Below, one piece after another: positions 25,733-34,368 of a stretch of 64,000 nt of DNA. The notes below the pieces were generated by a model that did no database searches, had not been told where the DNA came from, and was given only the letters and a program-made list of their open reading frames with translations. Within the stretch, counting starts at the first letter, position 1, and the number at the start of each line of letters is the position of its first letter. Source of the stretch: E44-bin89 sp034409565 (GTDB lineage: Bacteria > Chloroflexota > Dehalococcoidia > Dehalococcoidales > RBG-16-60-22); contig DAOUMS010000022.1 in assembly GCA_034409565.1 (NCBI GenBank), forward strand, positions 124,001 through 188,000. The letters are read 5' to 3'. Position numbers and translations under genes: made by a program.

Positions 25733-26941
25733 ATGTATAAGACACGGATTATCGGAATTCTGCTGATAACCATGCTGCTTGTTCTCGTGGCATGTACCCC
25801 CGAGCTAGCATCGGCTCCGGCTCCACCACCCGCACCTGCTCCTGCCCCAGCTCCCGCCCCTACGCCAGCCCCAACGCCTACACCTGCACCTGCCCCCCCA
25901 CCGGTACCAGCCCCCACGCCAACTTCTCCCGCACCAGAAGAAACAGAGGAAAAGCCTGAACCTGCCGCGGAATTGGTAGAACTTCAATATGACGATGGCA
26001 CAAGTAACGGGAATTGCGGTTCAGGGTATCAAGGATTTCTAACTCATTTTGCGCCACCCGTTACACCGTTCGTAATTAATGAGGTGAAGATATTCACCAG
26101 CCTACAGGGGACGGGATATGAGGGCCAGGAGCCCAGGGTTGAAATCTGGAATAAAGATTTTGCCCTGCTGCATTCCTGGCAGGAGTCTGCTGCCAGATTC
26201 AGTAAAGACCCGGGTTGGGCCACGGTGGAAATACCCAGCGTAACGGTAGACAACGATTTTTACGTTGTTTTTTACACAAATTCTAAAAGAGAGGGCGGTG
26301 TCTACATACATCTGGATTCGAGCGTGGTGAATGAACATTCCGAAATGGTTGCCGATGGTGAAGTCACCGAATGGCCCTGGCAACAAATCCCGAAAGATAA
26401 GACCAACTGGATGATAAGAGTGACAGGAACCCGTACTGAGGAAAGTGTCGTTATCACTCTTCCACCTCCCGAAATAAAAATGGAGGCCAGTGCCGACTTT
26501 CTGGAAACCGTCAACTCACTGGACGACCCGCAAAAGCTATCCCGCTGGCTGCAGGATAATATTCAGTATGAATCGCACTACGAAATATGGAAGGAAACAG
26601 GGGTTAACTACATCGCTACTCCGGAGGAAATTTTTGAAAACAAGGCCGGGTGCTGTGCCGAATTTGCCGTATTCGCCTGCTATGTCCTCCAACATCATGG
26701 CCAAGAGGCAAAAATACTCAGGATTGCTGTGGAATCGGACATGAGCAAAAACCATGGGGTATGCGTTTATCCGTCATCTGGTTCACTTTATATTATGAAT
26801 GTCGGCAGAATCGAAGGCCCCTTCCAAACCTATGAGGATATTGCTCTCGACCATCATGAAGATTGGTCTGAATACGGCTTGTATAATTCCTGGGAGACTT
26901 ACCAGCAGCTTAAAAAACCGGATGAGATTGTTTACAGATAA
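25733..26941 (+). CDS. Lipoprotein with transglutaminase-like domain
   Basis: A signal peptide with lipobox ending at Cys21 is followed by a Pro-Ala-Thr linker (about 27-69) that would span the cell surface. Residues about 75-230 form a beta-rich region without a known match. Residues about 255-350 resemble a transglutaminase core: KLSRWLQDNIQYE, then AGCCAEFAVFACYVLQHHG around Cys307/308, and a catalytic-like His near 341 in NHGVCVY. Substrate unknown; it may be a peptidase or purely structural. It lies 21 bases after guaA and ends 41 bases before purD. Confidence 0.8.
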   Translation: MYKTRIIGILLITMLLVLVACTPELASAPAPPPAPAPAPAPAPTPAPTPTPAPAPPPVPAPTPTSPAPEETEEKPEPAAELVELQYDDGTSNGNCGSGYQGFLTHFAPPVTPFVINEVKIFTSLQGTGYEGQEPRVEIWNKDFALLHSWQESAARFSKDPGWATVEIPSVTVDNDFYVVFYTNSKREGGVYIHLDSSVVNEHSEMVADGEVTEWPWQQIPKDKTNWMIRVTGTRTEESVVITLPPPEIKMEASADFLETVNSLDDPQKLSRWLQDNIQYESHYEIWKETGVNYIATPEEIFENKAGCCAEFAVFACYVLQHHGQEAKILRIAVESDMSKNHGVCVYPSSGSLYIMNVGRIEGPFQTYEDIALDHHEDWSEYGLYNSWETYQQLKKPDEIVYR

Positions 26942-26982
26942 TGAGATATAAAGGGGGACGAAGCCTGAGGGGGGTGAGGTAG

Positions 26983-28248
26983 ATAAAGGTATTAGTCATC
27001 GGCAGTGGGGCACGGGAGCACACGCTGGTCTGGAAACTGGAACAAAGCCCAAAAATAACGGAGCTTTTCGCTGCGCCGGGAAACGCCGGTACGGCCCAGC
27101 AGGCCCATAACCTCTCCATAAGCCCCACCGACATTGCCTCGCTGATTAAAGCCGCCAAAGATAACCGGATTGACCTCACTGTCGTCGGGCCGGAGGCACC
27201 GCTGGCGGCGGGCATCGTGGACGAATTTGATAAAAAAGGCCTGCCCATCTTTGGCCCCACCCGAACCGCCGCCCAGATTGAGGCCAGCAAGGTGTTCGCC
27301 AAGCAGCTGATGCAGAAATACAAACTTCCCTGTGCCCGTAGCGCCAGCTTTACCGACTATGCCCAGGCAAAAGAATACGTCAAAAAACAAACGCCACCGG
27401 TGGTCATCAAGGCTGATGGACTGGCGGCGGGAAAGGGCGTGGTCGTGGCCGGGTCAACCGGGCAGGCTCTCGACGCTCTGGCCAGCTTTATGGAAGCGAA
27501 AACACTGGGCGTAGCCGGCGAGCAGGTAATAGTTGAAGAGCACCTTTCCGGCCGGGAAATGAGTGCCTTCGCCTTCACCGATGGCACGGCAGTTATCCCC
27601 ATGGTGCCCGCCTGCGATTATAAACGTATCTTTGACGCCGACTGCGGGCCCAACACCGGCGGTATGGGCAGTTACAGTCCGCCCTACTTCCTCAACTCAC
27701 AACTTGAAACGTCCGTCCGGGAGACCATCATGGAGCCGGCGGTAAAAGCCATGCGCCAGGAGGGCCGGCCCTATAGAGGTGTAATTTATGGCGGTCTGAT
27801 GATTACCAATAATGGCCCAAAAGTGCTAGAATTTAATGCCCGGTTCGGCGACCCGGAAACGCAGGTGGTGCTGCCCATGCTGAAAACAGACCTGCTGGAT
27901 ATTATCATGGCCGTCGTTGATAATAGACTTGACCAGATTGAGGTACAGTGGCGCGAGGCGGCCTGCGTTGGCGTGGTGATGGCCTCGGCCGGATACCCGG
28001 GTAACTACCAGACCGGCTTCCCCATCTCTGGACTGAATGAGGTTGATAGAGATATAATGGTATTTCATGCTGGCACCAGAGAAGGGGCGGCGCCGGGTGA
28101 GGTGGTGACCGGCGGCGGCAGAGTCCTGACCGTGGTGGCCACCGGCAAAGACCTCACTGAGGCCAGGGAGAAGGTATATAATAATATCGCGCGGATACAT
28201 TTTGAAGGCGGTCAGTACCGCCGGGACATCGCCGATATAAAAGAGTAA
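26983..28248 (+). CDS. purD: Phosphoribosylamine-glycine ligase, apparent AUA start
   Basis: GAR synthetase of the purine pathway. Homology begins at x-KVLVIGSGAREHTLVWKL, where x is encoded by ATA 26983-26985, directly after an in-frame TAG (26980-26982) and a GGGGTGAGG ribosome binding site. The next possible start, GTG 27217, would remove the whole N-terminal nucleotide-binding domain including GSGAREH and VVGPEAPLAAG. ATP-grasp motifs VVIKADGLAAGKGVVV, EHLSGREMSAF and EFNARFGDPETQ are intact. About 421 residues, normal. Either the true codon is AUA or a base differs from the living sequence. Confidence 0.9.
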   Translation: MKVLVIGSGAREHTLVWKLEQSPKITELFAAPGNAGTAQQAHNLSISPTDIASLIKAAKDNRIDLTVVGPEAPLAAGIVDEFDKKGLPIFGPTRTAAQIEASKVFAKQLMQKYKLPCARSASFTDYAQAKEYVKKQTPPVVIKADGLAAGKGVVVAGSTGQALDALASFMEAKTLGVAGEQVIVEEHLSGREMSAFAFTDGTAVIPMVPACDYKRIFDADCGPNTGGMGSYSPPYFLNSQLETSVRETIMEPAVKAMRQEGRPYRGVIYGGLMITNNGPKVLEFNARFGDPETQVVLPMLKTDLLDIIMAVVDNRLDQIEVQWREAACVGVVMASAGYPGNYQTGFPISGLNEVDRDIMVFHAGTREGAAPGEVVTGGGRVLTVVATGKDLTEAREKVYNNIARIHFEGGQYRRDIADIKE

Positions 28249-28268
28249 AAAGGGGTGAGGTAAATAAT

Positions 28269-28739
28269 ATGCCTTTAGTTGGCATGGTCATGGGTTCCAG
28301 GTCAGACACAGCCGCCCTCAAACCGGCTCTGGAGATACTGGCACAGCTTGGTATTGACCACGAGGTCAATGTTATTTCGGCGCACCGTACTCCGGAGAAA
28401 GCCCGCCAGTACGGCATGACCGCCCATGAGCGCGGCATTGAAGTTATCATCGCCGCCGCCGGAGGCGCCGCCCACCTGCCCGGTGTCCTGGCCAGCTGGT
28501 CTACCCTGCCGGTTATCGGCGTACCGCTCGCCTCCGGTGAACTGAAAGGCGTTGATGCCCTCTACTCAATTGTCCAGATGCCGGCGGGGATACCGGTCGC
28601 CTGTGTGGCCGTTGGCACTGCTGGCGTCAAGAATGCCGCCTATCTGGCCGCCGAAATTCTGGGTATCAAACATGAGAGTATCAGCCAGGCTTACGCCAAA
28701 TACCGGCGCGAACTGCAAGGAGAAAAGGACCAACCATGA
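28269..28739 (+). CDS. purE: 5-(carboxyamino)imidazole ribonucleotide mutase
   Basis: PurE: MGSRSDTAALKPALEIL holds the phosphate-binding SRSD and SAHRTPEKARQYG the active-site His. IAAAGGAAHLPGVLASWSTLPVIGVP is the signature turn. 156 residues, normal for class I or II; a PurK is not in the window, so a class II CO2-using type is possible. GGGGTGAGG precedes ATG 28269. The stop overlaps an ATG (ATGA) that opens a 25-codon frame running into purB. Confidence 0.94.
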   Translation: MPLVGMVMGSRSDTAALKPALEILAQLGIDHEVNVISAHRTPEKARQYGMTAHERGIEVIIAAAGGAAHLPGVLASWSTLPVIGVPLASGELKGVDALYSIVQMPAGIPVACVAVGTAGVKNAAYLAAEILGIKHESISQAYAKYRRELQGEKDQP

Positions 28740-28805
28740 GTGCTACCAATACAATCCAGGCTCGCCGGTTCACTTGGGGAACCGACGAGCCAAGAGGGCA
28801 AAAAG

Positions 28806-30155
28806 ATGATTGAACGCTATTCCCGCCCCAGGATGAAACGGGTGTGGTCAGAGGAAAACAAGTTCAACAAGTGGCTGGAAGTGGAGATTGCCGTCTGCGA
28901 TGCCTGGGCAGAGATTGGCGTCGTGCCCCGCGAGGCTATCACCAAAATCAAGCTGGCCAAGTGCAACCTGAAGCGCATGGAAGAGATTCTCTCGGAAACC
29001 CGCCACGATATGACCGCGTTCCTTGGTTCGGTGGCGGAGAGCCTGGGCGAGGAATCGCGCTTTATCCACCTCGGACTGACCTCATCAGACGTCATGGACA
29101 CGGCGCTCAGCCTGCAACTGGTGGAGGCCACCGAACTGCTTACCGAAGATGTGAAAGAACTCATCGCAGTGCTGGCACACAAGGCCATGGAGCATAAATA
29201 TACCCCCATGATCGGGCGCACCCATGGCATTCATGCCGAGCCGATTACCTTTGGCCTGAAGCTCTCGATATGGGTGGAAGAGATGAGGCGCAACCTGCAG
29301 CGCCTCGGCGAGGCCAAAAAAGCCATCGCCGTGGGCAAGATATCCGGCGCGGTCGGCACCTATGCCACTGTCCCGCCAGGAGTGGAACAGCGGGCCTGCC
29401 GCAAACTTGGTCTGCTCCCGGCACCGGTATCAAACCAGATATTGCAGCGCGACCGCCATGCCCAGTTTATGACCACACTGGCGCTCATCGCCAGCTCAAT
29501 GGAAAAATTCGCCACCGAGATAAGAGGACTCCAGAGAACAGAGGTCGGCGAAGTGGGTGAGCCTTTCGGCACCGGCCAGACCGGTTCCTCGGCCATGCCC
29601 CACAAGCGCAATCCGGAACTCTGCGAGCGTATCAGCGGCCTGGCCCGGCTGGTCAGGGGCTATGCCCTGACCGCCATGGAAAACATCGCCCTCTGGCACG
29701 AGCGTGATATCAGCCACTCCTCCACCGAACGTGTTATCCTGCCCGATGCCTGCCTGCTGGTTGATTACTGCCTGTCCCTATTGGCCTCCATAATCAAGGG
29801 GATGCAGGTTTTCCCGCAACGCATGAAAAAGAACATGGAACTCACCAAAGGCCTTGTCTTCTCCCAGCGGGTGATGCTGGCGCTCATTGACAAAGGCCTT
29901 TCCCGACAGAAAGCGTATGAGCTGGTGCAGCGTAACGCGATGAAGTCATGGAAGGGAAACAAAGACTTCCTCAATCTGCTAAAAGCCGACCCTGAGGTCG
30001 TAGAGACTCTGCCTCAGCCAGAACTTGAATCCCTGTTTGACTACCAGTACTACCTGAGGCACGTTGATGAAATCTTTGAGCGATTGGGGTTAACCAAAGC
30101 GCAGTGGAAAAGCGCCATAGCGGAACCAACCAACCTGGGGCCAATGTCCCTCTAA
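28806..30155 (+). CDS. purB: Adenylosuccinate lyase
   Basis: Cleaves SAICAR and adenylosuccinate. It starts MIERYSRPRMKRVWSEENKFNKWL, carries GRTHGIHAEPITFG with the catalytic His, and the mobile signature loop GSSAMPHKRNPELCE. 449 residues. ATG 28806 is chosen because homology begins there; an in-frame ATG at 28740 would add 22 unrelated residues. Between purE and purB lies a short overlapping frame (28736-28813) that probably couples translation and is unlikely to be a protein of note. Confidence 0.95.
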   Translation: MIERYSRPRMKRVWSEENKFNKWLEVEIAVCDAWAEIGVVPREAITKIKLAKCNLKRMEEILSETRHDMTAFLGSVAESLGEESRFIHLGLTSSDVMDTALSLQLVEATELLTEDVKELIAVLAHKAMEHKYTPMIGRTHGIHAEPITFGLKLSIWVEEMRRNLQRLGEAKKAIAVGKISGAVGTYATVPPGVEQRACRKLGLLPAPVSNQILQRDRHAQFMTTLALIASSMEKFATEIRGLQRTEVGEVGEPFGTGQTGSSAMPHKRNPELCERISGLARLVRGYALTAMENIALWHERDISHSSTERVILPDACLLVDYCLSLLASIIKGMQVFPQRMKKNMELTKGLVFSQRVMLALIDKGLSRQKAYELVQRNAMKSWKGNKDFLNLLKADPEVVETLPQPELESLFDYQYYLRHVDEIFERLGLTKAQWKSAIAEPTNLGPMSL

Positions 30156-30178
30156 TACGTATCGGAAGAGGTTGAGGC

Positions 30179-30634
30179 ATGATGCCGGATAAAGAACCAA
30201 CAGACGAGCTCCGTCGGGTGGCCATGACGCTGGACAACGCCATCGAAAATAGAAGACTGGACGCGGTCTTACCCTGCTTTGCCGACGACTGTGAAATCGA
30301 ACTGCTGCGCCACAGCCTCTATGGAAAAGCCGGTGTGGAAAAATGGTTTGACTGGCTGTTCAAGAACATCAGGCAGATCAAGTTTCAACCCGTCAAAATC
30401 ATGGTGGAGGGTAACATTCTGTTCGAGGAATTCATCCTCCGGGCACGACTGCAAAGCGGACCGGAGATAAAGTCAAAACAGGCCGAAGTCCTCGTCTTTG
30501 AGAACGATAAAATTAAAAGCCTGCGCCTCTACTTCGACAGGCTCGACTTTGCCGATACGGTAGCCAGAGACCCGGTAAGCAAAGCCGTGGTGAGCCGGGT
30601 CATCAAGAAGTCACTTGAGGGCCTGACCGATTAA
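30179..30634 (+). CDS. NTF2/SnoaL-like small protein
   Basis: A 151-residue alpha+beta protein resembling the NTF2-like or SnoaL-like fold: helical start (NAIENRRLDAVLPCFADDCEIEL), GKAGVEKWFDWLF, then strands with FEEFILRARL and LVFENDKIKSLRLYFDRLDF. These folds serve as hydroxylases, isomerases or ligand sinks; nothing shows a substrate. It sits between purB and purC, with 23 and 26 base gaps, and is probably co-transcribed. GAGGC precedes ATG 30179. Confidence 0.78.
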   Translation: MMPDKEPTDELRRVAMTLDNAIENRRLDAVLPCFADDCEIELLRHSLYGKAGVEKWFDWLFKNIRQIKFQPVKIMVEGNILFEEFILRARLQSGPEIKSKQAEVLVFENDKIKSLRLYFDRLDFADTVARDPVSKAVVSRVIKKSLEGLTD

Positions 30635-30660
30635 ACTCGAAATATTCAGGAGATTAGACT

Positions 30661-31578
30661 ATGGCAAATGATTCATCATTGCTTAAAGAAGCAGACCTCC
30701 CCTTGCCACTATTTATCAGGGGCAAGGTGCGTGATACTTACGACCTGGGCAATCACCTGCTTATCATCGCCACCGACCGCATCTCCGCCTTTGATTTTGT
30801 CCTGCCAAGTGCTATTCCACACAAGGGCTTCGTCCTGAACCAGCTGTCCGTTTTCTGGTTCCGGCAGACAGCCGAAATCATGGCCAACCATCTGGTGGAG
30901 GCGATTGAAGATATACACAGCCTGGACACGTACCTGCCCGCGGAAGACCGCTTCCCCTACCCTGCCTATCTAATCGGACGCTCCATGGTGGTGAAAAAAG
31001 TAAAGCGCCTTCCGATTGAATGCGTCGTGCGCGGCTATCTGGCCGGCTCCGGCTGGGCGGAATACCAGCAATGTGGCAAAGTGGCCGGTTTCTCATTGCC
31101 TCGGGGGCTTAAGGAAAGCCAGAGGCTACCGGAGCCGTTGTTCACCCCGACGACCAAGGCAGAAACCGGACATGACCTGCCCATCACCATGGAGGAAATC
31201 ATTAAGCTGGTGGGCGAAAAAAAGGCCGGGGAAATAGAAGCGAAAAGCATCGCCATTTACAATTACGCGCGGGAATACGCCGCCAGACGGGGCATAATCA
31301 TCGCTGATACCAAGATGGAGTTCGGCCTTGAAGAAGACCGCCTCATTCTGATTGACGAACTGCTGACACCTGATTCATCGCGGATATGGGACGCTGCACT
31401 GTACCAGGTAGGTCAGGCGCAGCCCAGCTATGACAAACAGCCACTCCGCGACTGGCTGGTGGCTTCGGGATGGGACAAAGAGCCACCGGCACCACCACTG
31501 CCCCCCGATGTTGCGGTCGCAACGTCCCACCAGTACATCCAGGCCTACGAGAGAATCACCGGCCGGGTACTCAAATAG
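30661..31578 (+). CDS. purC: SAICAR synthase
   Basis: Phosphoribosylaminoimidazole-succinocarboxamide synthase. Motifs GKVRDTYDLGNHLLIIATDRISAFDFVLPSAIPHKG at the N-terminus, PIECVVRGYLAGSGW in the middle and IIIADTKMEFGLEEDRLILIDELLTPDSSR near the C-terminus are complete. At 305 residues it is the longer yeast-like form and not the 240-residue E. coli form. AGGAGATTA precedes ATG 30661. Confidence 0.95.
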   Translation: MANDSSLLKEADLPLPLFIRGKVRDTYDLGNHLLIIATDRISAFDFVLPSAIPHKGFVLNQLSVFWFRQTAEIMANHLVEAIEDIHSLDTYLPAEDRFPYPAYLIGRSMVVKKVKRLPIECVVRGYLAGSGWAEYQQCGKVAGFSLPRGLKESQRLPEPLFTPTTKAETGHDLPITMEEIIKLVGEKKAGEIEAKSIAIYNYAREYAARRGIIIADTKMEFGLEEDRLILIDELLTPDSSRIWDAALYQVGQAQPSYDKQPLRDWLVASGWDKEPPAPPLPPDVAVATSHQYIQAYERITGRVLK

Positions 31579-31800
31579 CTATCTACCGGGCATTCAACAA
31601 AGCGAGACATGACCAGCCGCCAGCGCCTCCAGCTTTCTTACCTAGCCGTACCAGCCAAAGCTGTGATAAAATATAAACGGTAGAGCTCGGCTCTGTAAGG
31701 TGGCTGATAGCATCTGATTGACCAGAATAACCGGAAAGCCTTTTTATTTCACCGGTCAGCCGCTTTAGTTTAAACATTTGGGGTTCATCACGGGGAGGTT
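31579..31800 (+). other. Intergenic region before the hyp operon
   Basis: 222 bases between purC and hypF. Partial inverted repeats around GACCAG and CCGGTC occur at 31719-31760, and a GGGGAGGTT ribosome binding site is at the end. No terminator with a clean T-run, tRNA or small coding frame was identified. Confidence 0.5.
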
Positions 31801-34128
31801 ATGAGATATTCCCCTCTGCAAGTTGATACCAGGGCCAGACTGCGCATTGAGGTCAAGGGCATAGTACAGGGGGTCGGCTTCCGACCTTTTGTCTACCGGC
31901 TAGCCAAGAACTGCCACCTGACTGGCTGGGTACGCAATACCTCCGGCAACGTGACCATTGAGGTGGAGGGGCCTGAAGAAAGCGTCCGCCGGTTTCTAGT
32001 TCTCCTCAGAGAAAAAACGCCCCCCGCCGCCCGCGTTCAGGATGTTACCACCCAGAAACTAACCGCCAAAGGTGATATTGATTTTACCATCAGAAAAAGC
32101 CAGCCTGAGGCGGGGAAATACCAGCCGGTCTCCCCTGACCTGGCCACCTGCCCCGAATGTCTGCAAGAGGTCTTTCAGCCGGAAAACCGCCGCTATCTCT
32201 ATCCCTTCACCAACTGTACCAACTGCGGCCCCCGCTTCACCATCATCCGGGACATTCCCTATGACCGCCCGAAGACTACCATGAGCCGTTTCACCATGTG
32301 CCCGGAGTGCCAGGCGGAGTATGACGACCCGCTTGACCGCCGCTTTCATGCCCAGCCCAACGCCTGCCCGAGGTGCGGCCCCGGCCTGCAACTGGTGGAC
32401 AGCGATGGTATTCCAGTGAACGACCAAGACCCACTCCGTAAAGCAGCCGAACTTCTCCAGCGGGGCTATATCATCGCCGTCAAGGGCCTGGGCGGCTTTC
32501 AGCTTGCTTGTGATGCTACCAACCGGGAGGTCGTAGCGCGCCTCAGAGAGCGGAAAAAGCGACCCGCCAAACCGTTTGCCCTCATGATGGCCTCCATTGC
32601 CGAAATCGAAAAACACGGCTGCGTTTCACCTGAAGAAGCCGAATTGCTGCTCTCGCCAAATGCGCCCATCGTCCTGTTGCGGTGGCGGAAAGATGTCTCC
32701 AGTGTAACGCCGCTGGTCGCGGAAAATAATAAATATCTCGGTGTCATGCTGCCCTATACGCCGCTGCACCATATCCTGCTTCACCATGTGGCACGACCGC
32801 TGGTCATGACCAGCGGCAACCTCAGCGAGGAACCAATCTGCCAGGATAACGATGAAGCCCTGCGCCGACTCCACGGCATTGCCGACTATTTCCTGCTGCA
32901 CAACCGGGATATACACGCCCGCTACGATGACAGCGTTTACCTCGTAGAAAAAGATAAACCGCGCGCCATCAGGCGCGCCCGCGGCTACGCCCCGTCTCCC
33001 ATCCACCTCCCCTTCAAGGCCAGGCAGGTGCTGGCCTGCGGCACCGAGGAGAAAAACAGCTTCTGCCTGACCAGAGATGAAAACGCCTTCCTGAGCCAGC
33101 ACATCGGCGACATGGATAATGAAGAGACACAGGAGCATTTTGAAAATACTATCGACCTCTACCAGCGACTGTTCCGCGTCCAGCCGGAAATCATCGCCCA
33201 TGACCTGCACCCTGAGTATCTGTCCACTAAATACGCTCGGCAATATGCCGCGTCTAAAGGGTTAAAAACAATCGGCATACAGCACCATCATGCCCATGTT
33301 GTCAGTTGCCTGGTGGAAAATGAGTTCCGAGAGCCGGTCATCGGTGTCGCCTTCGATGGCGTGGGCTACGGCACCGATGGCGACCTCTGGGGTGGCGAAT
33401 TCCTGGTCGCTGACTGGGGCAGTTTCGAGCGCGCCGCCCATCTGGAATATGTGCCGATGCCGGGCGGAGTTGCTGCCATTCGCCGGCCATACCGCATGGC
33501 GCTCAGCTATATCTATACGCTCCTCGGCGAAGAGACGCCACTGGAAGGCCTCCCCATCATGAGTAAAATAACGGCCGATGAAGTTAATATTGTTAAAGCC
33601 CAGCTGGGGCGGAGGTTTAACTCACCGCTTACCTCCGGGGCGGGGCGGCTTTTTGACGCGGTATCCGCACTGGCCGGCGTCCGGGGGCAGATTGACTACG
33701 AGGCACAGGCCGCTATCGAGCTGGAAATGCTTGCCCCCGATGATTTAACCCGGTTTAAACCCTACCCGTTCGTCATATCCAGAGATGAAAAACCAGCCAT
33801 AATTAAACTGAAAGAGCTTATTTCCGCCGTGCTCAATGATGTCCAAAATGGCATCAAGCCAGACGTCATCTCTGCCCGGTTCCATAAAACAATGGCCCAG
33901 ATTATTCTGGAGACCTGCCGCTTGATTTCACCGCCGTCCGGCCGGAAAACGGTGGCCTTGAGCGGCGGCGTTTTTCAGAATCGCCGGTTTTTTAATCTAG
34001 CGATTGATGCTCTGGAAAAGGAAGGGTTTCAGGTATTGAGCCACCATACGGTACCATGTAATGATGGCGGCATTTCTCTGGGACAAGCAGCAATTGCCAG
34101 TTATAAAGAGCTGAATAAAATAGAGTAA
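31801..34128 (+). CDS. hypF: Carbamoyltransferase HypF
   Basis: Makes the cyanide precursor for NiFe hydrogenase by carbamoylating HypE from carbamoyl phosphate. An acylphosphatase domain (VKGIVQGVGFRPFVYRLA) is followed by two zinc fingers (CPECLQEV with CTNCGPRF; CPECQAEY with CPRCGPG), a YrdC-like domain (AVKGLGGFQLACDA) and a Kae1-like domain with HHHAHVVSCLVE and LSGGVFQNRRF. 775 residues, complete. GGGGAGGTT lies immediately upstream of ATG 31801. Confidence 0.95.
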   Translation: MRYSPLQVDTRARLRIEVKGIVQGVGFRPFVYRLAKNCHLTGWVRNTSGNVTIEVEGPEESVRRFLVLLREKTPPAARVQDVTTQKLTAKGDIDFTIRKSQPEAGKYQPVSPDLATCPECLQEVFQPENRRYLYPFTNCTNCGPRFTIIRDIPYDRPKTTMSRFTMCPECQAEYDDPLDRRFHAQPNACPRCGPGLQLVDSDGIPVNDQDPLRKAAELLQRGYIIAVKGLGGFQLACDATNREVVARLRERKKRPAKPFALMMASIAEIEKHGCVSPEEAELLLSPNAPIVLLRWRKDVSSVTPLVAENNKYLGVMLPYTPLHHILLHHVARPLVMTSGNLSEEPICQDNDEALRRLHGIADYFLLHNRDIHARYDDSVYLVEKDKPRAIRRARGYAPSPIHLPFKARQVLACGTEEKNSFCLTRDENAFLSQHIGDMDNEETQEHFENTIDLYQRLFRVQPEIIAHDLHPEYLSTKYARQYAASKGLKTIGIQHHHAHVVSCLVENEFREPVIGVAFDGVGYGTDGDLWGGEFLVADWGSFERAAHLEYVPMPGGVAAIRRPYRMALSYIYTLLGEETPLEGLPIMSKITADEVNIVKAQLGRRFNSPLTSGAGRLFDAVSALAGVRGQIDYEAQAAIELEMLAPDDLTRFKPYPFVISRDEKPAIIKLKELISAVLNDVQNGIKPDVISARFHKTMAQIILETCRLISPPSGRKTVALSGGVFQNRRFFNLAIDALEKEGFQVLSHHTVPCNDGGISLGQAAIASYKELNKIE

Positions 34129-34140
34129 GGAGTAAATCAC

Positions 34141-34368
34141 GTGTGCCTAGCCATACCAGCACGGATAAAATCGATAAATGGCACCGAGGCCGAGGTTGAA
34201 ATCGGCGGCATAATGCGCCAGATAAGTATTATGCTCACCCCTGAGGCCAGGATTGGCGATTACGTGCTTCTGCACGCCGGCTATGCCATCAATATTCTCG
34301 ACCAGGCGCAGGCAGAGGAAACGCTGGCCATATTCGCCGAGATGAGCGAAATTATGGAGAAGGAATGA
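34141..34368 (+). CDS. hypC: Hydrogenase assembly chaperone HypC
   Basis: A 75-residue HypC/HupF protein beginning M-C-LAIPARIKSING, with the essential Cys2 that binds the iron of the Fe(CN)2CO unit together with HypD. A GTG start at 34141 with AAGGAG upstream gives Cys at position 2 and is therefore fixed by function. It overlaps hypD by 4 bases. Confidence 0.94.
   Translation: MCLAIPARIKSINGTEAEVEIGGIMRQISIMLTPEARIGDYVLLHAGYAINILDQAQAEETLAIFAEMSEIMEKE

Noticed and set aside
25600..25987. Glycine-rich frame opposite the lipoprotein linker
   Set aside because: It is the reverse complement of the Pro-Ala-Thr coding repeat and therefore a compositional shadow.
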